A stretch of DNA of 64,000 nucleotides from Spongilla lacustris (Eukaryota > Porifera > Demospongiae > Spongillida > Spongillidae): contig OX442417.1 in the NCBI GenBank assembly GCA_949361645.1, forward strand, positions 6,742,275 to 6,806,274, in the 5' to 3' direction. Positions 34,911 through 49,604 of this stretch are shown piece by piece; position 1 is the first letter of the stretch, and each line of letters begins with the position of its first letter. The notes beneath the pieces are model-generated. The model had not been told where the DNA came from. It made no database searches and saw nothing but the letters and a program-made list of their open reading frames with translations. Position numbers and translations under genes: made by a program.

Positions 34911-37900
34911 AGGTAGGACAGTGTCCATTGTCACAGAATGTGCATAGGGTGACTGCAGATGGAGCGAATGTGCTTCCACTGTATGCCTTGTTGACATATC
35001 TACAGGAATGGTAGGGGTGGTTAGAAAAATTCTTAGCTGATACCGCACTAGTGAGAAATGTGTGGGGAACACCCATGGTGTATTTTTGGTGTAATTTCTG
35101 GGACAGTGTCAAGTGTCACAGAATGCATAGAGTGACTGCAGAATGGAGCGAATGTGTGTCCAGTACATACCTTGTTAAGCCATGTACAGGAAGGGTAGGG
35201 GTGGTTAGAAAAATGTTTAGCTGAGTCCCCACTAGTGAGACATGTTTGGGGAAGACCCCTGGTGTATGTTTGTAATTTCTGGGACTCTATCAAGTGTCAC
35301 AGAATGCATAGGATGACTGCAGATGGAGTGAATGCACTTCCACTGCATGCCTTGTTGACACATGTATAGGGAGGTTAGGGGTGGTTATAGAATGTTTAGC
35401 TGAGTCCCCACTAGTGAGACATGTGTGGGGAACACCTCTGGTGTATTTTTGTAATTTCTGGGACACTATCAAGTGTCACAGAATGCATAAGGTGACTGCA
35501 GATGGAGCGAATGTGCTTCCACTGCATGCCTTGTTGACACATTTACAGGAAGGGTAGGGGTGGTTAGAAAAATGTTTAGCTGAGTCCCCACTAGTGAGAC
35601 ATGTGTGATTAACACCCCTGGTGTATGTTTGTAATTTCTGGGACTCTATCAAGTGTCACAGAATGCATAGGTTGACTGCAGATGGAGCGAATGTGCTTCT
35701 ACTGCATGCCATGTTGACACATGTATAGGGAGGGTAGGGGTGAATAGAAAAATGTTTAGCTGAGTCCCTACTAGTGAAACATGTGTGTGGTACACCAATG
35801 TTGAGTTGGTGTAATTTCTGGGACACTGTCAAGTGTCACATAATGCATTGGGTGACTGCTGATGTGCTTCCACTACATACCTTGTTGACACATTTACAGG
35901 AAGGGTAGTGGTTGTTTGAAAAATGTTTAGCTGAGTCCACACTAGTGAGACATGTGTGGGGAACACCACTGGTGTATTTTTGTAAATTCTGGGACTCTAT
36001 CAAGTGTCACAGAATGCATAGAGTCACTGCAGAATGGAGCGAATGTGTGTCCAGTACATACCTTATTAAGCCATGTACAGGAAGGGTAGGGGTGGTTAGA
36101 AAAATGTTTAGCTGAGTCCCCACTAGTGAGACATGTGTGGGGAAGACCCCTGGTGTATGTTTGTAATTTCTGGGACTCTATCAAGTGTCACAGAATGCAT
36201 AGGATGACTGCAGATGGAGTGAATGCACTTCTACTGCATGCCTTGTTGACACATGTATAGGGAGGGTAGGAGTGGTTAGAAAAATGTTTAGCTGAGTCCC
36301 CACTAGTGAGACATGTGTGTGGTATACCACTGTTGAGTTGGTGTAATTTCTGGGACATTGTCAAGTGCCACAGAATGCATAGAGTGACTGCAGAATTGAG
36401 CAAATGTGTTTCCACTGCATGCCTTGTTGAGCCGTGTACAAGAAGGGTAGGGGTGGTTAGAAAAGTATTTAGTTGAGTCCCCACTAAGGAGACGTGTGTG
36501 GGGAACTCCCCTGGTGTATTTTTGTAATTTCTGGGACACTATCAAGTGTCACAGAATGCATATAGTGACTGCAGATGTTCTTCCACAGCATGCCTTGTTG
36601 ACACATGTATAGGGAGGGTAGGGGTGGTTAGAAAATTGTTTAGTTGAGTCCCCACTAGTAAGACAATTGTGTGATACACCACTGTTGAGTTGGTGTACTT
36701 TCTGGGACACTGTCAAGGCATTGGGTGACTGCAGAATGGAGCAAATATGTTTCTACTGCATGCCTTGTTGAGCCATGTACAGGAAGGGTAGGGGTGGTAG
36801 GAAAAATGTTTAGCTGAGTCCTTAATCTGTGGGGAACACCCCTTGTGTATTTTTGTAATTTCTGGGACTCTATCAAGTGTCACAGAATGAATAGGATGTG
36901 CTTCCACTGCATGCCTTGTTGACACATTTACAGGAAGGGTAGGGGTGGTTAGAAAAATGTTAAGCTGAGTCCCCACTAGTGAGGCATGTGTGTGGTTCAC
37001 CAATGTTGAGTTGGTGTAATTTCTGGGACACTGTCAAGTGTCACAGAATGCATTGGGTGACTGCAGAATGGAGCAAATGTGTTTCCACTGCATGCCTTGT
37101 TGGGCCATGTTCAGGAAGGGTAGGGGTGGTTAGAAAAATGTTAAGCTGAGTCCCCACTAGTGAAACATGTGTGTGGTTCACCAATGTTGAGTTGGTGTAA
37201 TTTCTGGGACACTGTCAAGTGTCACAGAATGCATTGGGTGACTGCAGAATGGAGCAAATGTGTTTCCACTGCATGCCTTGTTGGGCCATGTACAGGAAGG
37301 GTAGGGGTGGTTAGAAAAATGTTTAGCTGAATCCTTAATGTGTGGGAAACACCCCTTGTGTATTTTTGTAATTTCTGGGACTCTATCAAGTGTCACAGAA
37401 TGCATAATGTGACTGCAGATGTGCTTCCACTGCATGCCTTGTTGAGCCATGTACAGGAAGGGTAGGGGTGGTTAGAAAAACGTTTAGCTGAGTCCCCACT
37501 AATGAGACATGTGTGGGGAACACCACTGATGTATGTTTGTAATTTCTGGGACTCTATCAAGTGTCACAGAATGCGTAGGTTGACTGCAGATGGAGCGATT
37601 GTGCTTCCACTGCATGCCATGGTGACACATGTATATGGAGGGAAGGGGTGGTTAGAAAAATGTTTAGTTGAGTCCCCACTAGTAAGGCAAGTGAGTGATC
37701 CACCACTGTTGAGTTGGTGTACTTTCTGGGACAATGTCAAGGCATTGGGTGACTGCAGAATGGAGCAAATGTGTTTCCACTGCATGCCTTGTTGAGCCAT
37801 GTATAGGGTTATTTGAAAAATGTTTAGCTGAGTCCCCACTAGTGAGACATGTGTGGGGAAGACCACTGGTGTGTTTTTGTAAATTCTGGGACACTATCAA

Positions 37901-39035
37901 GTGTCACAGAATGCATAGAGTGACTGCAGAATGGAGTGAATGTGTGTCCAGTGCATACCTTGTTAAGCCATGTCCAGGAAGGGTAGGGGTGGTTAGAAAA
38001 ATGTTTAGCTGAGTCCCCACAAGTTAGACATGTGTGGGGAACACCTTTGGTGTATGTTTGTAATTTCTGGGACTCTATCAAGTGTCACAGAATGCATAGG
38101 TTGACTGCAGATGGACCGAATGTGCTTTTACTGCATGCCATGTTGACACATGTATAGGGAGGGTAGAGGTGAATAGAAAAATGTTTAGCTGAGTCCCCAC
38201 TAGTGACACATGTGTGTGGTACACCAATGTTGAGTTGGTGTAATTTCTGGGACACTGTCAAGTGTCACAGAATGCATTGGGTGACTGCTGAATGGAGCAA
38301 ATGTGTTTCCAATGCATGCCTTGTTGAGCCATGTACAGGAAGGGTAGGGGTGGTTAGAAAAATGTTTAGCTGAGTCCCCAACTAGTGAGACATGTGTGGG
38401 GAACACCCCTGGTGTATTTTTGTAATTTCTGGGACACTATCAAGTGTCACAGAATGCATAGGGTGATTGCAGATATGCTTCCACTGCATGCCTTGCTGAC
38501 ACATGTACAGGAATGTTAGGGTGCTTAAAAAAATGTTTAGTTGAGTCCCCACTAGTAAGACAAGTGAGTGATATACCACTGTTGAGTTGGTGTACTTTCT
38601 GGGACAATGTCAAGGCATTGGGTGACTGCAGAATGGAGCTAATGTGTTTCCACTGTATGCCTTGTTGAGCCATGTATAGGAAGGGTAGGGGTTGTTTGAA
38701 AAATGTTTAGCTGAGTCCCCACTAGTGAGACATGTGTGGGGAAGACCCCTGGTGTGTTTTTGTAATTTCTGGGACTTTATCAAGTGTCAAAGTATGCATA
38801 GGGTGACTGCAGATGGAGCGAATGTGCTTCCACTACAGACCTTGTTGACACTTGTATAGGAATGGTAGGGGTTGTTTGAAAATGCTTGACTGAGTCCTCA
38901 CTAGTGAGACATGTGTTTGCTACACCCCTGTTGAGTTGGTGTAATTTCTGGGTCACTATCAAGTGTCATAGAATGCATTGGGTGACTGCAGAATGGAGTG
39001 AATGTGTTTCCACTGCATGCTTTGTTGACCCATCT
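34910..39035 (-). repeat. Satellite arm, about 180-bp units (left)
   Basis: Roughly two dozen diverged units carry landmarks GTGTCACAGAATGCAT, GACTGCAGA, CATGCCTTGTTGA, GGTAGGGGTGGTTAGAAAAA and GAGTCCCCACTAGTGAGACATG. Unit length varies through deletions. Frames of 60-100 residues reading CLTSGDSAKHFSNHPYPSC on the opposite strand are repeat artefacts. Confidence 0.85.
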
Positions 39036-39329
39036 ACATAAAGGGAAAAGTACAGAACCAGTTCAGCACTGCAGCTACACGGGTGCATGTAACCACATAG
39101 AGCAGAACATTATTGATCATAGACGGTATGTTGTACATGAACAAGTAATCATCAGTTCAGAATGTAAGCCCCGCGCATTTGTTTCCTGTTACAGACAGTG
39201 TTCAGAGAAATTAGCATCACTTTGAGCAGAACCAGCCCAACAACATGCAACTCGCTGAAACAGCTCGCACTGTAACATCCCACCACGCTAAGGTACGTGT
39301 GCCTCAGGGGAGCTAGGGCCTAATAGGGG

Positions 39330-39990
39330 TCCCAATGGTGTACACATAAGAGGGGTCCCAATGGTGTACACATAAGAGGGGTCCCAATGGTGTACACATA
39401 AGAGGGGTCCCAATGGTGCACACATAAGAGGGGTCCCAATGGATTCACACATAAGAGGGGTCCCAATGGTGCACACATAAGAAGGGTCCTAATGGTGTAC
39501 ACATAAGAGGGGTCCCAATGGTGCGCACATAAGAAGGATCCCAATGGTGTACACATAAGAGGGGTCCCAATGGTGCACACATAAGAGGGGTCCCAATGGT
39601 GTACACATAAGAAGGGTCCCAATGGTGCACACATAAGAAGGGTCCCAATGGTGTACACATAAGAAGGGTCCCAATGCTGCACACATAAGAGGGGTCCCAA
39701 TGGTGCACACATAAGAGGGGTCCCAATGCTGCACACATAAGAAGGGTCCCAATGGTGACACATAAGAAGGGTCCCAATGGTGTACACATAAGAAGGGTCC
39801 CAATGCTGCACACATAAGAGGGGTCCCAATGGTGGACACATAAGAGGGGTCCCAATGGTGGACACATAAGAGCGGTCCTGTTCGCGCACACATTAAAAGT
39901 TTTAATGGTGTACACAAAAGGGGGGTCCCACTGTTGTGTGGTCCCTATAGTGTAAACATTAGAGGGGTCCCAATGGTACACAAAACAGGG
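39330..39990. repeat. 24-bp minisatellite
   Basis: About 27 units of ACACATAAGAGGGGTCCCAATGGTG type with small variants. Because 24 is a multiple of three, the reverse strand is open for long stretches (LLCVHHWDPSYV repeats); this is not a gene. Confidence 0.9.
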
Positions 39991-41850
39991 TCCCAATGGT
40001 GATATACATGTACATTGTAGGTCACTCTGCAAACTAAATGAGGGATATCTTTACCCATTCTTACTACCAGCTATGCAGAGAGCTTCCTCTCCACTTGGTC
40101 ACATGTCTCTAAATTGCTGCTAAATTGATAGGTAAAAAATTTTGCCTTACACTTACAAGTATGTCCCATGTGACACACACTGCCTTTTCTTTCACTACCA
40201 GTAAGGCATTTAGACGCCTCACTTGGGACTTCTCATACATTTGCACCATTGGTACCCCTCTTATTTGTAATGACTTTGTTATCTTGTAATTTGGCGGTGG
40301 AAAAAGTATAAGGTGAGTATGGAGGCAGAGTAGCAGAACAGATTGGAGACAGAGAGATGTGGGAGATGTGTGAAAAATGAATGCATCAATGAATGAAGAT
40401 ATTCCTTCCTGTATATTTATACATGAGTGGTTTACATGTGTGTGTATGTGTGTGTGTTTGTGTTTTCTTAATTAAGACTAGTATTTTGTTTCTACTCAAT
40501 CTTCACGCTTCATGTGTGCCGGCACAGTTGTTACTTGCAAGCTAAAGAGGCAAACATTGAGACTTTGGAGAGGTAAATTAAAAAAGAAACAAGACTTCTG
40601 GTAAAGGTATGTCTCCTCAAGTACATAAGTATGTGTCTGCATGTCTTTATGTTCTCCACACTAGGACCGTGCTTCTTTGGATGAAGTAACAACTGGAGAT
40701 ACCGATTAATCCTTTCCTACTGCATAATGGAAATTTGTCTTAGTGACATGACTATCTTTTTTTGTTTTGTGTAGTGTATTTATTGCAAATATCAATTTTT
40801 AGAAGCTTGATGTGGTAATATGTATCGTGTGTACAAGAAAGCGTATGAGAGTGTGAGTGTGTGTGTGTAGCTATTTCACTATTAATCAACTAAACTCATG
40901 GTCCAGGAAACAGAACTGCCACCCTCTGTTTGGAAGCTGAGAGACCTCTTTTCAACTGCCTAAAATAGGTACCTTTCTCTCTATCACTGAGGCAGATGAC
41001 ACAGTGGAACCTTTCTGTAACTGAGACTTCTGTGCAACAGAGGAATTACTCCCCACTGCTTGTGCAACCATAGGACCTTTATCTGTGCATGTTGGACAGA
41101 GGAACCTTTCTTTCTGCTTTCATGAATATGTGTGAGATAGGATGGGTAGGAGGATTGTGGGAGGTTGCAGGTGTCATAATCAATGCAAATTATTCATAGA
41201 GGTCATGGGGAGGTGTTTTAAGCCCCTCCTCTTACTGCACTACTAGACATCAAAGGAATACAGAAACATAACATTCTGTTTGCTTTCTCATGCTCCTATT
41301 GGCCTGCAGGTACATGTGATACAGTTCATAAGGTCAGATACTCCCAAGAAAAAGGCTCTTCTACACCACACACATGCACTCCCAAAGGATACATTTAACA
41401 GCCAGCAACTTCATTCGTTCACACTCCTATCCCATCCTCACCATACATCTATCTGTCACCTTTCTACAACTTTATCTCCCTGTCTCCCATCTCCCTATGC
41501 TAAGAAACTACATTTAGGTCTGGTGAGTTATTCTATGCCCCCATGCACGTGACCACACAAGTGTGTGTGCAGTTAAACCTAACCATGTTCTCACAATTAC
41601 ACAAATAAAAAAGATACTGTTAAAAATAGACTGAATTTTAAAATCACAGTCTCACATATTTACATGTACAAATGCAAGCACACACAATAATACATTGACA
41701 TTAATACAGATAACATATAAGATAATATGGTACCTATGTTAATATCCTCCATCAGATTGAATACATTTTGATGTAGGACTGTAAAGCAATAAATCTCAAT
41801 ATCACGTGCCTGTGAGAAAGTACAGGAAATAAGGATCAATTAGCTGTAGT
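39991..41850. other. Unique interior of the 17.4 kb element
   Basis: About 1.9 kb without satellite units or a recognised gene. Several frames up to 90 codons show no domain. Confidence 0.4.
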
Positions 41851-41860
41851 GCATTTTGGC

Positions 41861-41966
41861 GGGAACCAATAGAAACACTCCACTGTGATTGGGTGGGAAC
41901 CAATAGAATCACTCCGGCACTGTGATAGGTGGGAACCAATAGAATTGCTCCACTGCACTATAAAAG
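41861..41966 (+). promoter_or_regulatory. Candidate transposase promoter (three CCAAT units and TATA box)
   Basis: GGGAACCAATAGAA occurs three times (about 41862, 41895 and 41931), spaced about 35 bp, followed by TATAAAAG at 41959-41966. The transposase ATG is at 42011, giving a short leader. Repeated CCAAT boxes upstream of a TATA box are a classic eukaryotic promoter layout. Confidence 0.55.
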
Positions 41967-42010
41967 CACTGCAGGAAAAAAAACTGCATACTGAAATCAT
42001 TTTGTACAGC

Positions 42011-43004
42011 ATGTCTGGAGCAAAGCTTACAAAGGATCAGAGAGTGACTATTGTGATGCTTTATGCAGAAACGAGAAATGCAAGTGAAACAGTTAGACAG
42101 TTCAAGGTGAAGTATCCTGGACATGGCACTCTAAGCCCATCCACTGTGCTAAGGACAGTGAAACGATTCTATGACACTGGTGGCACAGATAATCGTAAGC
42201 ATTCAGGGAGGAGGAGAAGTGGAAGAAGTCCAGTCAACATATAGGCTATAGATAGGAAAATCAATGATGACCCTGAGTTATCATTGAGGCGAATATCATG
42301 TGCCACAGATATACCATATAGCACAGTACGAACAATTGTCAGAAAAGACTTGAAGATGAAAGCTTACAGGAGCAGAATGGTTCAGGAACTGAAAGAAGGA
42401 GACCACAAGAAAAGAGTGGAATGGGCAGAGGAATGGTTGCAGAAGGTCTAGTACAACAATTTTGTGGACGGATGAGGCAATATTTAAATTAAATGGTAAA
42501 GTAAACATCCATAATGCAATCACATGGGCCAAAACCAATCCTCGAAAAACAGTTGACAGGGCATATAAAAAGGATGGCATCATGGTCTGGTGTGGACTCC
42601 TTAATGATGAAATCATAGGATCATACTTTTTTGAACAGGGCACAGTGACAGGAAAGTCATATCTAGGAATGTTAAAACGACTTTGACCATATCTCCAATC
42701 ATCTCTTGATGAGGACAAAATTGAGGAAATAATATTTCAACAAGATGGAGCACCATCTCACTATTTTCATGAAGTCACAGAATGGCTAAACAACACCTTC
42801 GAGGACAGATGGATGGGCCGTGGAGGGCCAATTCCATGGCCTGCAAGAAGTCCGGATTTGACACATTTGGATTTTTGGCTTTGGGGTTACCTGAAAGGAA
42901 TTGTGTACGCACAGAGCCCCAAAACTATCCCAGACCTCAAACAAGCCATATCAGATGCCATCAGTGATACACCGAACCAAATGGTTAAAAATGCTACTAA
43001 ATAA
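42011..43004 (+). pseudogene. Tc1/mariner-type DDE transposase (DUF4817-type), broken
   Basis: The N-terminus MSGAKLTKDQRVTIVMLYAE with NASETVRQFKVKYPG and LRTVKRFYDTG is a DUF4817-type helix-turn-helix region. After an in-frame TAG (42242-42244) comes SLRRISCATDIPYSTVRTIV, a second HTH, then KKRVEWAEEWLQ. A stop and a frame change near 42449 precede the catalytic part: ILWTDEAIF (first Asp), a TGA at 42684-42686, FQQDGAPSH (second Asp), and PWPARSPDLTHLDFWLWGYL (third Asp, 36 residues between the last two). So all three catalytic Asp codons remain, but two to three stops and one frameshift make it inactive as is. It lies centrally in the large element and has its own promoter-like upstream region. 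Confidence 0.75.
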
Positions 43005-43129
43005 TGAGATAGAGAGATTTCTCTCAACCAGTCCGCACACTATCATCTTGAGACACATAAGCCACTTTTAGCAGTCAGAAAGAGAGATAAATATCTATCA
43101 GTAACAGTCTGAAACACCCCACTGTTCCT

Positions 43130-46100
43130 GTGATGGAGAACCAGACAGAATCCATAAACACACCACTGGTGTTCAACACCCATGTTTGATTACTGGGGAC
43201 CGCTCAGCTAAACAGTTTTCAAACCAACCATACCCTTCCTATAGATCTGTCAACAAGGCATGCAGTGGAAGCACATTTGAACCATTCTGCAGTCACCCTA
43301 TGCATTCTCTGACACTTGATAAAGTCCCAGAAATTACAAAAACACACCAGGGGTCTTCCCCACACATGTCTCACTAGTGGGGACTCAGCTAAACAATTTT
43401 CAAATAACCCTATACATGGCTCAAAAAGGCATGCAGTGGAAACACATTTGCTCCATTCTGCAGTCACCCAATGCCTTGACATTGTCCCAGAAAGTACACC
43501 AACTCAACAGTGGTGGATCACTCACTTGTCTTACTAATGGGGACTGAAATAAACATTTTTATAACCACCCCTACCCTTCCTGTAAATGTGTCAACAAGGC
43601 ATGCAGTGGAAACACATTTGCTCCATTCTGCAGTCACCCAATGCATTCTGTGACACTTGATAGTGTCCCAGAAATTACACCAACTCAACATTGGTGTACC
43701 ACACACATGTTTCACTAGTGGGGACTCAGCTAAACATTTTTCTAATCACCCCTACACTCCCTATACATGTGTCAACATGGCATGCAGTGGAAGCACATTC
43801 GCTCCATCTGCAGTCAACCTACGCATTCTGTGACACTTGATAGAGTCCCAGAAATTACAAACATACATCAGTGGTGTTCCCCGCACATGTCTCATTAGTG
43901 GAGACTCAGCTAAACATTTTTCTAACCACCCCTACCCTTCCTGTAAATGTGTCAACAAGGCATGCAGTGGAAGCACATCTGCAGTCACCTTACGCATTCT
44001 GTGACACTTGATAGAGTCCCAAAAATTACAAAAATACATAAGGGGTGTTTTCCACACATTAAGGACTCAGCTAAACATTTTTCTAACCAACCCTACCCTT
44101 CCTGTATATGGCTCAACAAGGCATTCAGTGGAAACACATTTGCTCAATTCTGCAGTCACCCAATGCAGTCTGTGACACTTGACAGTGTCCCAGAAATTAC
44201 ACCAACTCAACAGTGGTGTACCACACACATGTGTCACTAGTGGGGACTCAGCTAAACATTTTTCTAACCACCCCTACCCTCCCTATACATGTGTTAACAA
44301 GGCATGCAGTGGAAGCGCATTCACTCCATCTGCAGTCACCCTATGCATTCTGTGACACTTGATAGAGTCCCAGAAATTACAAACATACACCAAGGGTGTT
44401 CCCCACACATGTCTAACTAGTGGGGACACAGCTAAACGTTTTTCTAACCACCTCTACCCTTCCTGTACATGGCTTAACAAGGTATGCACTGGACATGCAT
44501 TCGCTCCATTCTACAGTCACTCTATGCATTCTGTGACACTTGATAGTGTCCCAGAATTTACAAAAACACACCAGGGGTCTTCCCCACACATGTCTCACTA
44601 GTGGGGACTCAGCTAAATATTTTTCTAACTACCCCTACCCTTCCTGTAAATGTGTCAACAAGGCATGAAGTGGAAGCACATCTGCCGTCACCCTATGCAT
44701 TCTGTGACACTTTATCAAGTCCCAGAAATTACAAAAATACACCAGGGGTGTTTCTTACCACCTCTACCCTTCCTGTACATGGCTCAACAAGGCATGCAGT
44801 AGAAACATACTTGCTCCATTCTGCAGTCACCCAATGCCATGACACTGTCCCAGAAAGTACACCAAATCAACAGTGGTGTATCACACACTTGTCTTACTAG
44901 TGGGGACTCAGCTAAACACTTTTCTAACCACCCCTACCCTTCCTGTACATGGCTCAACAAGGCATGCAGTGGAAACACATTTGCTCAATTCTGCAGTCAC
45001 CCTATGCATTCTGTGACACTTGACAGTGTCCCAGAAATTACACCAACTCAACAGTGGTGTACCACACACATGTCTCACTAGTGGGGACTCAGCTAAATAT
45101 TATTCTAACCACCCCTACCCTCCCTATACATGTGTCAACAAGGCATGCAGTGGAAGTGCATTCACTCCACCTGCAGTCATCCTATGCATTCAGTGACACT
45201 TGATAGAGTCCCAGAAACTACAAATATACACCAGCGGTCTTCCCTACACATGTCTCACTAGTGGGGACTCAGCTAAACATTTTTCTAACCACCTCTACCC
45301 TTCCTGTACATGGCTCAACAAGGCATGCAGTAGAAACATATTTGCTCCATTCTGCAGTCACCAAATGCCTTGACAGTGTCCCAGAAAGTACACCAACTCA
45401 ACAGTGGTGTATCACACACTTGTCTTACTAGTGGGGACTCAACTAAACAATTTTCTAACCACCCCTACCCTCCCTATACATGTGTCAACAAGGCATGCTG
45501 TGGAAGAACATCTACAGTCACTATATGCATTCTGTGACACTTGATAGTGTCCCAGAAATTACAAATATACACCAGGGGTGTTCCCCACACATGTCTCACT
45601 AGTGGGGACTCAGCTAAACACTTTTCTAACCACCCCTACCATTCCTGTACATGGCTCAACAAGGCATGCAGTGGAACACATTTGCTCAATTCTGCAGTCA
45701 CTCTATGCATTCTGTGGCACTTGACAGTGTCCCAGAAAATACACCAACTCCACAGTGGTATACCACAAACATGTCTCACTAGTGGGGACTCAGCTAAACA
45801 TTTTTCTAACCACCCCTACCCTCCCTATACATGTGTCAACAAGGCATGCAGTGGAAGTGCATTCACCCCATCTGCAGTCATCTTATGCATTCTGTGACAC
45901 TTGACAGAGTCCCAGAAATTACAAACATACATCAGGGGTCTTCCCCACACATGTCTCACTAGTGGGGACTCAGCTAAACATTTTTCTAACCACCCCTACC
46001 CTTCCTGTACATGGCTTAACAAGGTATGTACTGGACACACATTCGCTCCATTCTGCAGTCACTCTATGCATTCTGTGACACTTGATAGTGTCCCAGAAAT

Positions 46101-49100
46101 TATAAACATACACCAGGGGTGTTCATCACACATGTCTCACTAGTGGGGACTCAGCTAAACATTTTTCTAACCACCCCTACCCTTCCGGTAAATGTGTCAA
46201 CAAGGCATGCAGAGGAAGCACATTCGCTCCATCTGCAGTCAACCTACGCATTCTGTGACACTTGATAGAGTCCCAAAATTTACAAAAATACATAAGGGGT
46301 GTTTTCCACACATTAAGGACTCAGCTAAACATTTTTCTAACCAACCCTACCCTTCCTGTACATGGCTCAACAAGGCATTCAGTGGAAACACATTTGCTCA
46401 ATTCTGCAGTCACCCAATGCAGTCTGTGACACTTGACAGTGTGCCAGAAATTACACCAACTCAACAGTGGTGTACCACACACATGTGTCACTAGTGGGGA
46501 CTCAGCTAAACATTTTTCTAACCACCCCTACCCTCCCTATACATGTGTCAACAAGGCATGCAGTGGAAGCGCATTCACTCCATCTGCAGTCACCCTATGC
46601 ATTCTGTGACACTTGATAGAGTCCCAGAAATTACAAACATACACCAAGGGTGTTCCCCACACATGTCTAACTAGTGGGGACACAGCTAAACGTTTTTCTA
46701 ACCACCTCTACCCTTCCTGTACATGGCTTAACAAGGTATGCACTGGACATGCATTCGCTCCATTCTACAGTCACTCTATGCATTCTGTGACACTTGATAG
46801 TGTCCCAGAATTTACAAAAACACACCAGGGGTCTTCCCCACACATGTCTCACTAGTGGGGACTCAGCTAAATATTTTTCTAACTACCCCTACCCTTCCTG
46901 TAAATGTGTCAACAAGGCATGAAGTGGAAGCACATCTGCCGTCACCCTATGCATTCTGTGACACTTTATCAAGTCCCAGAAATTACAAAAATACACCAGG
47001 GGTGTTTCTTACCACCTCTACCCTTCCTGTACATGGCTCAACAAGGCATGCAGTAGAAACATACTTGCTCCATTCTGCAGTCACCCAATGCCATGACACT
47101 GTCCCAGAAAGTACACCAAATCAACAGTGGTGTATCACACACTTGTCTTACTAGTGGGGACTCAGCTAAACACTTTTCTAACCACCCCTACCCTTCCTGT
47201 ACATGGCTCAACAAGGCATGCAGTGGAAACACATTTGCTCAATTCTGCAGTCACCCTATGCATTCTGTGACACTTGACAGTGTCCCAGAAATTACACCAA
47301 CTCAACAGTGGTGTACCACACACATGTCTCACTAGTGGGGACTCAGCTAAATATTATTCTAACCACCCCTACCCTCCCTATACATGTGTCAACAAGGCAT
47401 GCAGTGGAAGTGCATTCACTCCACCTGCAGTCATCCTATGCATTCAGTGACACTTGATAGAGTCCCAGAAACTACAAATATACACCAGCGGTCTTCCCTA
47501 CACATGTCTCACTAGTGGGGACTCAGCTAAACATTTTTCTAACCACCCCTACCCTTCCTGTACATGGCTCAACAAGGCATGCAGTAGAAACATATTTGCT
47601 CCATTCTGCAGTCACCAAATGCCTTGACAGTGTCCCAGAAAGTACACCAACTCAACAGTGGTGTATCACACACTTGTCTTACTAGTGGGGACTCAACTAA
47701 ACAATTTTCTAACCACCCCTACCCTCCCTATACATGTGTCAACAAGGCATGCTGTGGAAGAACATCTGCAGTCACTATATGCATTCTGTGACACTTGATA
47801 GTGTCCCAGAAATTACAAAAATACACCAGGGGTGTTCCCCACACATGTCTCACTAGTGGGGACTCAGCTAAACACTTTTCTAACCACCCCTACCATTCCT
47901 GTACATGGCTCAACAAGGCATGCAGTGGAACACATTTGCTCAATTCTGCAGTCACTCTATGCATTCTGTGGCACTTGACAGTGTCCCAGAAAATACACCA
48001 ACTCCACAGTGGTATACCACAAACATGTCTCACTAGTGGGGACTCAGCTAAACAGTTTTCTAACCACCCCTACCCTCCCTATACATGTGTCAACAAGGCA
48101 TGCAGTGGAAGTGCATTCACCCCATCTGCAGTCATCTTATGCATTCTGTGACACTTGACAGAGTCCCAGAAATTACAAACATACATCAGGGGTCTTCCCC
48201 ACACATGTCTCACTAGTGGGGACTCAGCTAAACATTTTTCTAACCACCCCTACCATTCCTGTACATGGCTTAACAAGGTATGTACTGGATACACATTCGC
48301 TTCATTCTGCAGTCACTCTATGCATTCTGTGACACTTGATAGTGTCCCAGAAATTATAAACATACACCAGGGGTGTTCATCACACATGTCTCACTAGTGG
48401 GGACTCAGCTAAACATTTTTCTAACCACCCCTACCCTTCCGGTAAATGTGTCAACAAGGCATGCAGTGGAAGCACATTCGCTCCATCTGCAGTCAACCTA
48501 CGCATTCTGTGACACTTGATAGAGTCCCAAAATTTACAAAAATACACCAGGGGTGTTCCCCACACATGTCTCACTAGTGGGGACTCAGCTAAACATTTTT
48601 CTAACCACCCCTAACCTTCCTGTACATGGCTCAACATGGCATGCAGTGGAAGCACATTCGCTCCATCTGCAGTCAACCTACGCATTCTGTGACACTTGAT
48701 AGAGTCCCAGAATTTACAAAAATACACCAGGGGTCTTCCCCACACATGCCTCACTAGTGTGGACTCAGCTAAACATTTTTCAAACAACCACTACCCTTCC
48801 TGTAAATGTGTCAACAAGGTATGCAGTGGAAGCACATCTGCAGTCACCCAATGCATTATGTGACACTTGACAGTGTCCCAGAAATTACACCAACTCAACA
48901 TTGGTGTACCACACACATGTTTCACTAGTGGGGACTCAGCTAAACATTTTTCTATTCACCCCTACCCTCCCTATACATGTGTCAACATGGCATGCAGTGG
49001 CAGCACATTCACTCCATCTGCAGTCAACCTATGCATTCTGTGACACTTGATAGAGTCCCAGAAATTACAAACATACACCAGGGGTGTTAATCACACATGT

Positions 49101-49604
49101 CCAACTAGTGGGGACTCAGCTAAATATTTTTCTAACCACCCCTAACCTTCCTGTACATGGCTCAACAAGGCATCCAGTGGAAACACATTTGCTCCATTCT
49201 GCAGTCACCCAATGCATTATGTGACACTTGACAGTGTCCCAGAAATTACACCAACTCAACAGTGGTGTACCACACACATGTCTCACTAGTGGGGACTCAG
49301 CTAAACATTTTCTAACCACCCCTACCCTCCGTATACATGTATCAACAAGGTATGCAGTGGAAGCACATGCGCTCCATCTGCAGTCACCCTATGCATTCTG
49401 TGACTCTTGACAGTGTCCCAGAAATTACACCAAGAATACACCATGGGTGTTCCCCACACATTTCTCACTAGTGCGGTATCAGCTAAGAATTTTTCTAACC
49501 ACCCCTACCATTCCTGTAGATATGTCAACAAGGCATACAGTGGAAGCACATTCGCTCCATCTGCAGTCACCCTATGCACATTCTGTGACAATGGACACTG
49601 TCCT
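43130..49604 (+). repeat. Satellite arm (right) with a 2254-bp higher-order duplication
   Basis: About 36 units of the same satellite run in the opposite orientation to 34910-39035. Two adjacent blocks, about 44020-46273 and 46274-48527, repeat each other at an offset of 2254 bp with very few differences (for example the frames at 44359 and 46613 are identical in protein). This recent duplication accounts for most of the length difference between the arms. Confidence 0.85.

Noticed and set aside
39320..40032. Overlapping minus frames of 142-195 residues with WDPSYV repeats
   Set aside because: A 24-bp minisatellite keeps all frames open; three frames give the same periodic peptide.
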